DNA of 64,000 nt from Sulfopaludibacter sp963815475 (GTDB taxonomy: Bacteria; Acidobacteriota; Terriglobia; Bryobacterales; Bryobacteraceae), in the NCBI GenBank assembly GCA_963815475.1, contig CAWFHD010000003.1, positions 4,092,001 through 4,156,000 of the forward strand, read 5' to 3'. Made by a program: the position numbers and the translations under genes. Below the pieces are notes generated by a model that saw nothing but the letters and a program-made list of their open reading frames with translations, searched no databases and was not told where the DNA came from. Shown here in pieces: positions 10,601 through 18,588 of the stretch. Position 1 is the first letter of the stretch. The number at the start of each line of letters is the position of its first letter.

Positions 10601-10688
10601 CGGTTGCGGTGATCTGAGCGGACAGAACTGGTATGCACTGGCTTAGAAGTGCCAGCACGCAAATGGCGAATGGACTCCGATTTCGCAT
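7638..10688 (-). CDS. TonB-dependent receptor, Oar-like, with N-terminal carboxypeptidase-regulatory domain
   Basis: A 1016-residue outer-membrane receptor. Signal peptide (FAICVLALLSQCIPVLSA), then a carboxypeptidase-regulatory-like Ig fold (TLQGAVTDKSGAVIPSAEI, SGNYSFNLLPAGIYEVLV), a plug region (VENLPINSRDFANLAILAPG; NMTVNGVDNKDNSVGG; AAVNVITKSGTN) and a long barrel ending GEFGARFSF with a terminal Phe. Such receptors import glycans or other large ligands using TonB energy. The start at 10688 is set by GGGAGG four bases upstream, 12 bases inside the longest frame. It is divergent from the sialidase-like gene, which fits a glycan-uptake context. Confidence 0.93.
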   Translation of the reverse strand: MRNRSPFAICVLALLSQCIPVLSAQITATGTLQGAVTDKSGAVIPSAEIKITNKSTGEARSAVSNSSGNYSFNLLPAGIYEVLVAAKGFATADFQSVELAVSRTTTVDAELSLSQQATTVTVEATGATLVDVDKTDVSRPITPAEVENLPINSRDFANLAILAPGARPVNSYDPTKARYSVFATNGSSGRNVNMTVNGVDNKDNSVGGPVMQLPLESIEEFNISTQRFSAANGRSEGAAVNVITKSGTNLLHGSLFFQDRDQTFDALNYFEQTAHQGSGQKAPFSRQQFGGSVGGPIKKDKTFLFFAIERSREQTSINVNGTAFANDQALAGVAGLPVKPQPTQTIPTPYYDWRYNGRIDHHINDKNTFSASYTNQNNRGLNDQNGPTSDLSQNNFTTNQLIIANASLNSVITPTVVNSVTVGYQYWNNLISTNNYVANLSFPDLTIGTNGNVPQNTFQKKWQFKDDIAFSRGKHSFKTGIDYLWEPVLGGFFLTDATPVISFFDDPLTILSNTTKYPQGFATPGSVQSITQATTGNSYYAEHNKMFGIYFQDDWKVTRRLTVNIGLRWDKDIGLNGGAIQAQSRAYLELKAIGSPYAGSLPHDENKDFSPRIGIAYDLTGSGKHVIRAGYGLYYGQIFQNIPLFMEQQANSSLFTTVAYTSSGPGSASASALPSGQLLSAFRFGVDPLPPQAPGATQLPTGATGQMMDPHYSNPYSEQWNAGYAWQVTGNSVIEAEYVHELGLHESKTIVINPTINGVRYTTPLFQAQGLPVLGGIRDYMSIGRSRYDGMNLSYRRRLSRNFSINASYVLSKAVAYNGNSAAFGNGPTDLLNWFAPHDLGPTPADERHRITFSGLINLKWGIIVTPIMQWATGRPYNATEGITDVFGYGSGVGTTHAIVLNSDPNNLTATAAYTASQLTACITANTCHQVPYNYLRGEDFFQLDARFGRFFKFGERAKLELFFQAFDLTNRANFGTSYGGNIRTSTFLQPTGFITSSGVIVPKSFAGEFGARFSF

Positions 10689-10764
10689 AACCCCTCCCAC
10701 TTTGCTGATTCACGGCGGGCCCTTACGTAGATGGCTAAGCGACGAAACTTGGTCGAGTTGGTTA

Positions 10765-10794
10765 AGCGTATGCCTCCGGCACGATTCTTGTCAA
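10765..10794 (-). promoter_or_regulatory. Putative sigma70 promoter of the TonB receptor gene
   Basis: On the minus strand TTGACA (10794-10789), an 18-base spacer and TACGCT (10770-10765). The -35 is perfect, the -10 is weak (3/6). It lies about 77 bases before the receptor start in the 232-base divergent region. Confidence 0.4.
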
Positions 10795-10920
10795 CCATAA
10801 TAGATAGCGGACAGGTGAAAAAGTGCGGAGAATCGGTAGAGCTGTTGATGAACCGGCATTGTCGCCGAACCCTCCCGCAGGGTTCGGACTGCCAGATGGG
10901 TTCGCCTTCCAAGGTGCAGC

Positions 10921-12036
10921 GTGAAACGTAGAGACTTTATTGGTTACGGGGCTGCGGCCGCGGTGCTTACTGCCCAAACCGTGCCGCACAGCCGTATCGA
11001 ATCCATCGCCACAATCAGCCGCTACCCCGAGTATTACCACGGCTGGCCAACGCTGGCTTCGCGCCGCAATGGTGAACTTCTGCTCACGTATTCCGGCGGT
11101 CGGGAAGCTCATGTGTGCCCCTTCGGTCGCGTGGAGCTAATGCGATCGTCCGATGGCGGCCGGCATTGGAGTTGGCCGGAGGTGGTTTGGGATTCGCCGA
11201 TAGACGATCGGGATGCAGGCGTCCTGGAGACCCCATCGGGATCGTTGCTGTTGACAACCTTTACCTCCCTTGCGTATGAAGCCGCCTTGAAGGCGGCGTC
11301 CGGCTGGCCTCCCGAGAAGTTGGCGCGTTGGCAGGCCGTAAACCTCCGTACGACTCCCGAGCAGCGGCACGGTCTGCTCGATACGTGGATGCTGCGCTCT
11401 GGGGATGGCGGCATGACTTGGTCGACGCCATATCGGGTTCCGGTAAATAGTCCGCACGGACCAACAGGTTTAGCGAATGGTCGGCTGCTATATGCCGGAA
11501 AGCAACTGTGGCAGCCCGGGGAAAAGGTCGGGGTCTGCGAATCTTCGGACGATGGGAAGACTTGGCGGTGGCTCTCCGATATTCCGGCCCGGCCCAACGA
11601 CAGTGCGGGGCAGTATCACGAACTGCACGCTGCCCAGGCGGCCGATGGCCGGGTCATCGTGCACATTCGCAATCACAATGCGCGGAATTCAGGAGAGACC
11701 TTGCAGACTGAATCGGCAGATGGAGGACGGACCTGGACCACGCCGCACTCCATCGGAGTGTGGGGTCTGCCGTCCCATCTATTGCGGCTGCGGGACGGAC
11801 GATTGCTGATGACCTACGGATACCGCCGTGCGCCCTTCGGCAACCAGGCACGAATCAGTGCCGATCACGGCACAACCTGGTCGGACCCAGTCGTCATTTC
11901 CAGCGATGGCGCCGGTGGCGATCTGGGTTACCCGTCGACTGCTGAACTTGAATCTGGCGAGCTCATCACCGTGTGGTACGAGTCGCTGAGCGGTTCCCCG
12001 CACGCCGTATTGCGCCAGGCCCGCTGGTCGCTATAG
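10921..12036 (+). CDS. Sialidase/BNR-repeat (six-bladed propeller) family protein, Tat-exported
   Basis: 371 residues with a twin-arginine start (MKRRDFIGYGAAAAVLTA; GTG start codon, AAGGTG upstream). The body has five Asp-box motifs, S-x-D-x-G-x-x-W: SSDGGRHW, SGDGGMTW, SSDDGKTW, SADGGRTW and SADHGTTW, plus HGPTGLANGRLLYAG and GELITVWYESLSG. This is the layout of exo-alpha-sialidase-like glycosidases (GH33-type fold). Whether it cuts sialic acid or another sugar cannot be told from the sequence. Divergent from the TonB receptor and next to other glycan genes. Confidence 0.85.
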   Translation: MKRRDFIGYGAAAAVLTAQTVPHSRIESIATISRYPEYYHGWPTLASRRNGELLLTYSGGREAHVCPFGRVELMRSSDGGRHWSWPEVVWDSPIDDRDAGVLETPSGSLLLTTFTSLAYEAALKAASGWPPEKLARWQAVNLRTTPEQRHGLLDTWMLRSGDGGMTWSTPYRVPVNSPHGPTGLANGRLLYAGKQLWQPGEKVGVCESSDDGKTWRWLSDIPARPNDSAGQYHELHAAQAADGRVIVHIRNHNARNSGETLQTESADGGRTWTTPHSIGVWGLPSHLLRLRDGRLLMTYGYRRAPFGNQARISADHGTTWSDPVVISSDGAGGDLGYPSTAELESGELITVWYESLSGSPHAVLRQARWSL

Positions 12037-12076
12037 ATCGAGCGGAGGCCGCTTTCTAGGTAGCTGCCAAGCCTTC

Positions 12077-12567
12077 TTAGGCCGCGGAGAGAGCACTGAT
12101 CGTAACGTAATATCCGTCCGGATCTCGGAGCGAGAACTCCCTGGTTCGAGTGTTCGGATTCACATGTGGCTCCTCGTCGAGCCGAGTGACGAGAGCGCGA
12201 GCCCTCTGAAGCGCAAGGTCGAAGTCGTCGACACGGAAGAACAACAGGAGGCCATTCCCGGGTTGCCCGCGATCGGGGCTCTGCAATGAGGGATGTTCGT
12301 GAGCGCCCCATCCTGCTTCAATAATCTCAGCGGTTGCAGTGGGGGTGTCGCTACCGGGAATCGGCGTTTGCCGTTCTGGCGCCGCCGCCCAATTTTCTCC
12401 GGCACGATCTGCGGCATAGGCCGAACCTGTCCGTTAGCCAGCCGCAGGCCACAGGTTTGCCCACCCTCAAGCAGCTTGTCCCCGTATCGGTCGATCTCGG
12501 CCTGGTCCTTGCGCGCGACGGAGTACGAGAAAGCCGGCGCGAACGCCTCCATTTCGATAGTATCCAT
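12077..12567 (-). pseudogene. Chimeric remnant of two VOC/glyoxalase-fold genes
   Basis: Two C-terminal VOC pieces lie end to end in different frames. Positions 12567-12388 encode FAPAFSYSVARKDQAEIDRY, KLLEGGQTCG and PMPQIVPEKIG, the recognisable end of PhnB/3-demethylubiquinone-methyltransferase-like VOC proteins. Positions about 12340-12077 encode GNGLLLFFRVDDFDLALQRA, EEPHVNPNTRTREFSLRDP and DGYYVTISAL, the end of a second VOC type. Neither piece has its N-terminal half or a plausible start. The arrangement suggests a deletion that joined two neighbouring genes, followed by decay. Confidence 0.65.
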
Positions 12568-12622
12568 CCCCGAAATCTGACAACGCGGCCAATCACCGGG
12601 CGTGTGGGTTCCTGCGCGCGAC

Positions 12623-13660
12623 TCACCGCCACGGCCGCGACCGAGCCACCGAGATCCCGCGCGTCTCCTTCGGATACTTCCCCGCCACCGCGCAATAGTA
12701 GTGATAGAGGGCCCCGCCTTGCCACACCACTGCAGGCTTGTGCGCGTAGGTCTCATCCACCGATCCCGGCGCGCCCACATCCACCAGAATCTCGCTCGCC
12801 TTCGTAAACTGGAACGGAGTCCTGCCGGTCGCCAGCAGGTCGCGAGCCTTCCCCTTGCCATCCAGCCCGTAGTAGAACATCACCCACCGCGGTCCGTCCA
12901 CCACCACGCAGGGGTCGCTGGCAAAGATCCCGTCCCACGAATCGGCGCCGCCGTTGGCCAAGATCGGATTGCCCGCGTAGCGCTTCCAACTCTTCAGATC
13001 GGTCGAAGTCGCCACGCCCGTCTGCTCGCGCCAGCCTCTCGGACGGTCGTTTTTCGCGTTGTAGAAGAGATAGTAGGTCCCCCCGTGCTCCACCAGGCAC
13101 GGCTTGTAGAGCCCGCCCCGCTCCCACTCCGCCCCCTCGCCCGGATTCAGGCACGGCGCGTCCACCTCCCACCGCCGCAAGTCGTCGCTCCAGCAGAGAC
13201 CGATTACCGCCGGCCCGCTCTCGTATCCCGCATTCGGGTACGCATGGTACGCGCCCAGAAACCGCCCCCGAACCTTGCGCGCCTTCCCCGGTGAACGCAG
13301 CGCACTTTCGCGCACAATCCAGTTCATCGCCACGTTATATCTCGTAATCGGATTGCTGGGATCGCGCCGCAGGATCGCCCCCAGCTTGCGCCACTCGACA
13401 AGGTCAGAGCTGGACGCAAGCCCCGTCTGGTAGCCCGTCCCATCCCATCCGACGTACGTCATGTAAAAGACGCCGTCGTGCTGAAACACGAACGGGCAGT
13501 CCACGGAACGGCAGTCGAAAGCATCCTGGTCAGTGGACGCGGCGAGCACCAGCTTGCCGTACTTGTACGGCGTGGCGTAGGCGGATGGCGCCGAGTCCGC
13601 GGCGCGCGCCGTAGAAGCGACGGCCGCGGCCAGTATCGCGCGCCTGGAGTAATTCGTCAT
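12623..13660 (-). CDS. Tat-exported glycoside hydrolase, five-bladed propeller (GH43/GH32-like superfamily)
   Basis: 345 residues with twin-arginine signal NYSRRAILAAAVASTARA. Repeating blade-like segments are visible: DCPFVFQHDGVFYMTYVGWD, TGLASSSDLVEWRKLGAILR, IGLCWSDDLRRWEVD, YKPCLVEHGGTYYLFYNAK, GVATSTDLKSWKRYAGNPIL, ASDPCVVVDGPRWVMFYYG and HKPAVVWQGGALYHYYCAV. The 'SSDL..W' and 'Y.FYNA' repeats are typical of GH43/GH32/GH130-type five-bladed beta-propellers. The exact family and substrate are not assignable by eye. Location suggests extracytoplasmic glycan breakdown alongside the sialidase-like gene. Confidence 0.75.
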   Translation of the reverse strand: MTNYSRRAILAAAVASTARAADSAPSAYATPYKYGKLVLAASTDQDAFDCRSVDCPFVFQHDGVFYMTYVGWDGTGYQTGLASSSDLVEWRKLGAILRRDPSNPITRYNVAMNWIVRESALRSPGKARKVRGRFLGAYHAYPNAGYESGPAVIGLCWSDDLRRWEVDAPCLNPGEGAEWERGGLYKPCLVEHGGTYYLFYNAKNDRPRGWREQTGVATSTDLKSWKRYAGNPILANGGADSWDGIFASDPCVVVDGPRWVMFYYGLDGKGKARDLLATGRTPFQFTKASEILVDVGAPGSVDETYAHKPAVVWQGGALYHYYCAVAGKYPKETRGISVARSRPWR

Positions 13661-13820
13661 AGAGCTTCCGAGCCGATTCTATCCGATTGGCTCGCCTGCT
13701 CGAGCCAGGACGAGATCCGCAGCTGCAGATTCTCGAAGTTCCGCCGTTGTTCCAAGTGATTCGGGACTAACCACGCTTCCCCGGTGGCTTTTCATCCATC
13801 GAATTGCAACCGGGCGGCCA

Positions 13821-14612
13821 TCAGCCGCGCCTTGGAACGATGCCGCGCACTGCCCACACCCGTGCGGAGAGAACGAAAGGTCTATCTTCGGCTGAGACTG
13901 AGAGACGGCGTCTAATTTCGTTGCGCAGGGCCGGCAACTTGCTAGGATCGAGGCGACGAACGTACGCGCCGGCAGGTCCTTGCCCAAGGAGAAATGGATC
14001 CCAGTAGTCTGCGAGGGATTCGAATCTCATCGTGATCTCGATCGGCTCCTCCCGCACACTCTCCAATCCACCCTTCCTCCACAATGCGGATAATTCACCC
14101 TCACGGCAAAGCGGCATGTGCTTTTCGTCAAACTTGCCGGCCCCCGGATCCAGGTGCACTGCGGCATCCCAAAATATCCGCAGCATCCGCATAGCGCTGC
14201 CATAGTCCCAAACGGCAGCCGAGAGCTTACCGCCCGGCTTGGTTACGCGTCGAACTTCCAGCAGCGTTTTATTCGGATCGGGAATGAAATTAAAGACCAG
14301 CAGTGAAAGGGCGGCATCGAAGCTTGCATCTGGGAGACTCAATTGCTGCGCATCCCCCACCTCAAAGCGAGTTCGATCGGGAAAGGGACTCCGTCCAGTT
14401 GCGTAAGCGACATATTCGCGGGACGGGTCGATCCCCAAGACGTGCGCACTGCTATTGCGTTCAGTGATCGCAAACGCCAGCGATCCCGTGCCTGAGCCGA
14501 CGTCGAGCATTCGGCCTCCTGGCGGGAAATCGGTGAAGTCCACCAGTCGAGGCGCAACGAGACGGCTCCAACGGCCCATGAATCGCTCATATGCTTCTGC
14601 GTCTTCGAACAT
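13821..14612 (-). CDS. Class I SAM-dependent methyltransferase
   Basis: 263 residues. Motif I MLDVGSGTGSLAFAI (about 34-48) binds S-adenosylmethionine; VLGIDPSREYV holds the acidic end of strand 2; FEVGDAQQLSLPDASFDAAL and VTKPGGKLSAAVWDYG are the later class I motifs. It resembles the Methyltransf_11/UbiE-like group; substrate unknown. It stands alone between glycan-gene remnants and has no partner that points to a pathway. Confidence 0.85.
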   Translation of the reverse strand: MFEDAEAYERFMGRWSRLVAPRLVDFTDFPPGGRMLDVGSGTGSLAFAITERNSSAHVLGIDPSREYVAYATGRSPFPDRTRFEVGDAQQLSLPDASFDAALSLLVFNFIPDPNKTLLEVRRVTKPGGKLSAAVWDYGSAMRMLRIFWDAAVHLDPGAGKFDEKHMPLCREGELSALWRKGGLESVREEPIEITMRFESLADYWDPFLLGQGPAGAYVRRLDPSKLPALRNEIRRRLSVSAEDRPFVLSARVWAVRGIVPRRG

Positions 14613-14694
14613 CGTTGGGTGTGTGTCCTGACCACCAAGGACCCGAACGACGGCGCTAACAGGAATGCCCGCCGCAACAACATCCTAAGATTCT

Positions 14695-14921
14695 ACTTCA
14701 GGAGTCATCAGGTTTTTCGGGGGTCGGGCTGGTCGATGCGAGGAGTCGGCATCCCCTCGAGTGACACCTCCACCGTAGGCGCCCACCTCTCCGTAGCCGA
14801 GATTGTCCATCAGGATGAATACGAAGTTGGGTTTGCTCGCCTCCGGCTGAGGGTGAATTGCGACGCTAAACAGAGCGAGCAACATCGCGAAAACAGCTCT
14901 GCGAGTCACGGCGCTCTTCAC
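14695..14921 (-). pseudogene. Arylsulfatase N-terminal fragment, frameshifted and truncated
   Basis: From a GTG start the sequence gives a signal peptide and the first strand of an alkaline-phosphatase-superfamily sulfatase: KPNFVFILMDNLGYGEVGAY. A one-base slip in a G run near 14752 moves the continuation (MPTPRIDQ, the usual next motif) to another frame, and the sequence then stops before the C/S-x-P-x-R active site. Sulfatases of this type are about 450-500 residues, so more than 80% is gone. It is head-to-head with the second sulfatase remnant at 15126. Confidence 0.75.
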
Positions 14922-15125
14922 AGCGTCCCCACGCTAAGACCGATCGTCATGAACCGAGACACTTTTTTGTGATTCCTTGGAAACTGGTCGATGCATTTTC
15001 GTTTAACGTGCGGCGCCGAAGATTTGAAGTCTGAGAGATTGGCGATGGCATCAGATCTTCCAGAATCGAATGACTCGAAACGTGCGCTTAAAGACGCATT
15101 TCGATGGAAAAGGGAAGGGACTGGA

Positions 15126-15842
15126 ATGCCAAGAAAAGCAGTTCTCGGGATGATCGCGGCGATTGCGGTTACCGTAATATGTGCGTGGATGGTAGCGAGC
15201 GCCAGTTGGCTTACTCCAAAACTCCGGGGACAGGAAACGGATTCAGACAAAGCGACCTCGGGCGGCGCGCAAGTGCTTCCGGTTCCGGACCAGCGTTTCA
15301 ACGGTGTCATCGGCCGCAAGGCCAAGTAATCCAAGCCAGACTTCCCTAAGGCGGTCGCCGCTCCTAAGGAGGCCCCGAACGTTCTGTTGACCATGACAGA
15401 CGACACGGGCTTCGGCGCTGCAAGCACGTTCGGCTGCCCGATACCAACGCCAACGTTCGATCGCGTCGCCGCGAACGGATTGCGCTTCAATAACTTTCAC
15501 ACGACGGCCCTCTGTTCGCCCACGCGCGCCGCGCTCCTAACAGGCCGCAACCATCATAGCGTCGGGTTCGGCAACATCACCGAGTTCGCTACCGGTATCC
15601 GGGGTACGATTCGATCCTTCCCAAGACGGCGGCTACCATCGGCAACATTCTTGTGGGCAATGGCTACAACACCGCCTGGTTCGGCAAACATCACCTGATT
15701 CCCGATTGGCTGCAAAGTCCGGACGGTCCATTCGACCAATGGGCTTCGGGGCTGGGCTTCGACGAGAGTTTCGACGTCGGAGAGGATACGGGCACGCCCG
15801 TCATCGATGAGTACGACGCGAAGATGCCGTTCCGGTTCAGTA
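15126..15842 (+). pseudogene. Arylsulfatase pseudogene: nonsense, frameshift and large internal deletion
   Basis: Start MPRKAVLGMIAAIAVTVICA is a signal/anchor. After VIGRKAK an in-frame TAA (15327-15329) interrupts; the same frame resumes with SKPDFPKAVAAPKEAPNVLL, MTDDTGFGA and the active-site motif CSPTRAALLTGRNHHS. A missing base near 15596 shifts YPGYDSILPKTAATIGNIL onwards. The third piece runs GNGYNTAWFGKHHLIPDW to GLGFD and then straight into SFDVGEDTGTPV, which belongs near the C terminus of these enzymes, so several hundred codons are missing in between. It ends in unrelated sequence after MPFRFSKL. Sulfatases remove sulfate esters from glycans; this copy cannot be functional. Confidence 0.85.
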
Positions 15843-16011
15843 AGCTGAGACGCGCTCAACGCGCTTCCATTGAACAGATCGAATCATCCTGGCAATGGCG
15901 GCCCAATAAGGTTGGGTTCGCAACAGCCCCAAGTCGCGTTGCGACTGCTCCAAGGCAGTTAGCAGCGACCCAGCCGTGCGCTGCTTGATGCACGACGCCC
16001 GGCACTCCTGC

Positions 16012-16270
16012 CTACAGCATCGGTCGGACGTATTCGACTTCGGTCCGCACGGTTTCCTCCACCGGGTCTTCGCTCTCATACTCGATCGCGAGGAGCCGTG
16101 CGAAAGTTCAATCTCTCGCAGGCCAAGCCGCGTCACCTGTTCAATGGTGGCGTCGATCGACAGCTTGTGAAATGTGTAGGCGCCGATGCCGAGCCGCAGT
16201 TTCGCCGCAGCCAGTAAGCCGCCGCCGCTGCGGCGCCTCCGAGCATCCTCTGAAAGCTTCTGCGCGTCAT
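16012..16270 (-). pseudogene. Sugar phosphate isomerase/epimerase (TIM-barrel) with its middle deleted
   Basis: The gene begins with a Tat-like leader (MTRRSFQRMLGGAAAAAA), slips one base in a GC-repeat, and then reads LRLGIGAYTFHKLSIDATIE and QVTRLGLREIELSHGSS, the start of a xylose-isomerase-like TIM barrel. Directly after, in the same frame, comes LLAIEYESEDPVEETVRTEV to a TAG at 16012-16014, which looks like the last strand and helix of the same fold. About 200 codons appear to be missing. Such proteins act in sugar acid or inositol metabolism. Confidence 0.65.
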
Positions 16271-16277
16271 AGCTGGA

Positions 16278-17074
16278 TTACCTCAATGGCCTCGGCGTAA
16301 CATCGGCGTCCACCAGTCGCAGCGCCCAGCGGATCGCATCGACATACATCGTCTGCACCGCCGGCATGTCCCAATTCTCCTCCACGTTGCCCAGCGTCGA
16401 ATAGAACACCCGCCCCTTGCCGTACATTTTGGCCCAGCTTACTGCGAAGTCGTGGTCCTGGCGGTGTACGCGTGGATTGGCGAGGTCGAGTTTTGTGGGG
16501 TCGAGCCGCATCAGGACGCGCGTATTCTCGCGGGAGAAGTTCTTCATCTGGTAGATCTCGTCCTTCAGGGTGAACGAGCGGGGCCACTGCTTCATCCCGG
16601 GAAACGCCGCGTCCTCCACCAGGATCGGCGCCAGGAATGTGCCCCAGGGGTGCTCGTCGAAAACGCCGCCGATCATCTCGATGAACTCGGGCCACTTCGT
16701 CCATGTGATCGCTGCGCTGTGGACGCCGATGAACCCCTTGCCGTCGTCCCGAATAAAGGACAGGAAGTCTGCCTTCTGTTGTTCGTCCATTTCGAGTGTG
16801 CCGCCTGTGTAGAAGAGGACCGCGTCGAAATCGTTGAGGTTTTTCGCGTTGTACTCCAGCTTCTTCTTGGTGAGGGCTTCGGTATCGGTTCGCAGGGTTG
16901 CCTCCCACAGACCGGTCGTGCGCCCCATCCGCTCTATCGTCGCCATCGCGAGACGGCCTCGTGACGATATCCCTTCTCTTCGCCGATGACGAGCAGCTTC
17001 TTAGGAGCAGGAGCGTTTTGTGACGCCAAAGCCCAGGCAAGCGCGGCGCCGGCAAGCAGACGAGTCCATCGCAT
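16278..17074 (-). pseudogene. ThuA-domain protein, frameshifted
   Basis: ThuA-like proteins have a class I amidotransferase-like fold and often occur in sugar-utilisation clusters. Frame one (17074 down to about 16955) gives a signal peptide (MRWTRLLAGAALAWALA) and KKLLVIGEEKGYRHEAVS. Frame two (from about 16950 to the stop at 16278) gives MATIERMG, FDAVLFYTGGTLEMDEQQ, GFIGVHSAAITWTKWPEFIE, HPWGTFLAPILVED and GRVFYSTLGNVEENWD. A frameshift in TCTCGCGATGG separates them. Translation could restart at the ATG at 16946, giving 222 residues without leader. Damage or a sequence error are both possible. Confidence 0.75.
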
Positions 17075-17333
17075 GAACTCATGGTACGTGGCGCTGGGAC
17101 GGTTTGGGGGAGCCACTGAAAATCGATGCCATGTCCGACCCCTATGGTGAAGGGTAAACGGGAGCCACTCCGATCCCGAACGTTCGTGTCGCCCAGCCCG
17201 TGCTTCGCTCCACCTGCCGGAATTCTCCCGCCACGCATCCGACAATTGCGACGTCGCGAAGTGGTGATCGGCCGTATCGAAGCCTTGTCAGGAGGAACCG
17301 TCGGGCGTTTTGCGACCAACTGGCCCCGTGGCG

Positions 17334-17960
17334 TTACGATACGAGTGCCAATGTCGGCCGGCGTAGCTCAGTATGGATCAATTCGCAATTGTCCAAAACA
17401 AAAACACCGGTTCCGTAGCCGTGCTGTATCTGGCACGCAGCCGTGACTTGCCGCCCTTCTCGCAGGAGCCGCAACGCACGACCCCGGTCGCCAGGAAAGC
17501 GTAGCTGAATCCGCCGGCCGTTTTCCAGAATGAGCGATATGAACGTAGCATCACCCGCGAGCGAATTAGTGGCGCCCTCGAAGCTGCCCGAAACCTGAAT
17601 CCACTTGTCAAGGCACGGAGTTAGCAGCTTTTCAGCGAGAGTGCCGGTATGACCGTGTCGTTCCAGAAGCGCTTCGGTGTCCTCCACGAAAATGCGCACG
17701 GGCCTCGATTTCCTTTTTTCCGCCGCGAGCGCCGCTTCAGTGGCACGCGCTCTGAGTAGTTGCTTGCGCCAATTCCAAAACGAGATTGCTACGAGGGCGC
17801 CAGAGTAAAGAGACCATTTGATCTCAGAAGGCAGCGGCCTCCTGGTGAAAGCTTCCCAGAGCACGAGTCCACTCCATATTACCAGTAGATCCGTATAGTT
17901 CAGGAAAAACTGCAGTACGGTAACAAGGAAACTAGGCAGGGTGAAGCGCCAATCCTTCAT
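17334..17960 (-). CDS. Hypothetical membrane-anchored protein
   Basis: 208 residues from MKDWRFTLPSF (an upstream TTG at 17978 is also in frame). Two hydrophobic segments near the N terminus (FLVTVLQFFLNYTDLLVIWS, then WSLYSGALVAISFW) are followed by a basic, Ala/Arg-rich linker (KQLLRARATEAALAAEKRK) and a soluble domain that ends near VLDNCELIHTEL. No family recognised. The soluble part (VSGSFEGATNSLAGDATFIS) has an alternating beta pattern. No operon partner; the next gene is 90 bases upstream on the same strand. Confidence 0.6.
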   Translation of the reverse strand: MKDWRFTLPSFLVTVLQFFLNYTDLLVIWSGLVLWEAFTRRPLPSEIKWSLYSGALVAISFWNWRKQLLRARATEAALAAEKRKSRPVRIFVEDTEALLERHGHTGTLAEKLLTPCLDKWIQVSGSFEGATNSLAGDATFISLILENGRRIQLRFPGDRGRALRLLREGRQVTAACQIQHGYGTGVFVLDNCELIHTELRRPTLALVS

Positions 17961-18050
17961 TGGCTCAGAATACCGCAACCTAAACGAGTTCGCCTTGCCT
18001 CACATGGCCGCAGGACCGTAACCTGAAGGCTCTGACGTCGGCGGCCCTAA

Positions 18051-18482
18051 CTATTGGCGGTGAGTGTAGTGGTGATTGTAGTGGTGTTCTCTCGAGCGTT
18101 TGTACAGGTATCCGCCGCCGCCGCCGATCGCACCGCCAACCAGGGCGCCTGTTCCGCCACCCACCAAACCTCCTACCAAGGCGCCGCCGCCGGCTCCACC
18201 GACGATGGGCGCGTTCCTCTTCCACCAGTGCTTATCCTTATACCAGGATGATACGGGTTGATAGTAGACCGCGCCAGTCGTCTGGAAAGCAACTGCCGGC
18301 GCCACCTCCATTCTTGACCCGCTCGTTTGGAAGGATTCCTGGACCGCAAATGCGCGCTGCCTTGCACCGATTGGTGCTGTTTGGGGAACAACGAGGTACC
18401 CCCAACCCATCAATCCGAGCACCGCGACTGTTAGAGATCCACTAACAATGCGTCCGAGTTTGATTTTCGGGGTGAACTTCAT
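18051..18482 (-). CDS. Hypothetical protein with glycine-zipper segment
   Basis: 143 residues. One N-terminal hydrophobic segment (IVSGSLTVAVLGLMGWGYLV) is followed by a polar middle and then a glycine-zipper run, VGGAGGGALVGGLVGGGTGA, continuing to GGGGGYLYKR, and a His/Tyr-rich tail (HHYNHHYTHRQ). Glycine-zipper segments insert in membranes, often in outer-membrane lipoprotein-like or stress proteins. No closer family seen. The next gene on the same strand begins 90 bases downstream, but no coupling is evident. Confidence 0.65.
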   Translation of the reverse strand: MKFTPKIKLGRIVSGSLTVAVLGLMGWGYLVVPQTAPIGARQRAFAVQESFQTSGSRMEVAPAVAFQTTGAVYYQPVSSWYKDKHWWKRNAPIVGGAGGGALVGGLVGGGTGALVGGAIGGGGGYLYKRSREHHYNHHYTHRQ

Positions 18483-18588
18483 AACTGCCTCTCATCGGTT
18501 ACATTGCAATTGGCGAGCCAAAGACTGCCGTGACTGACGTACGCAGTCCGGAACATTCTCATCCTTCGTTGCGACACGAAGGGCTAAC

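Noticed and set aside
17357..17371. A full tRNA gene at GCCGGCGTAGCTCAG
   Set aside because: No anticodon arm, T-arm (GTTCGAATC type) or acceptor complement follows within 100 bases.
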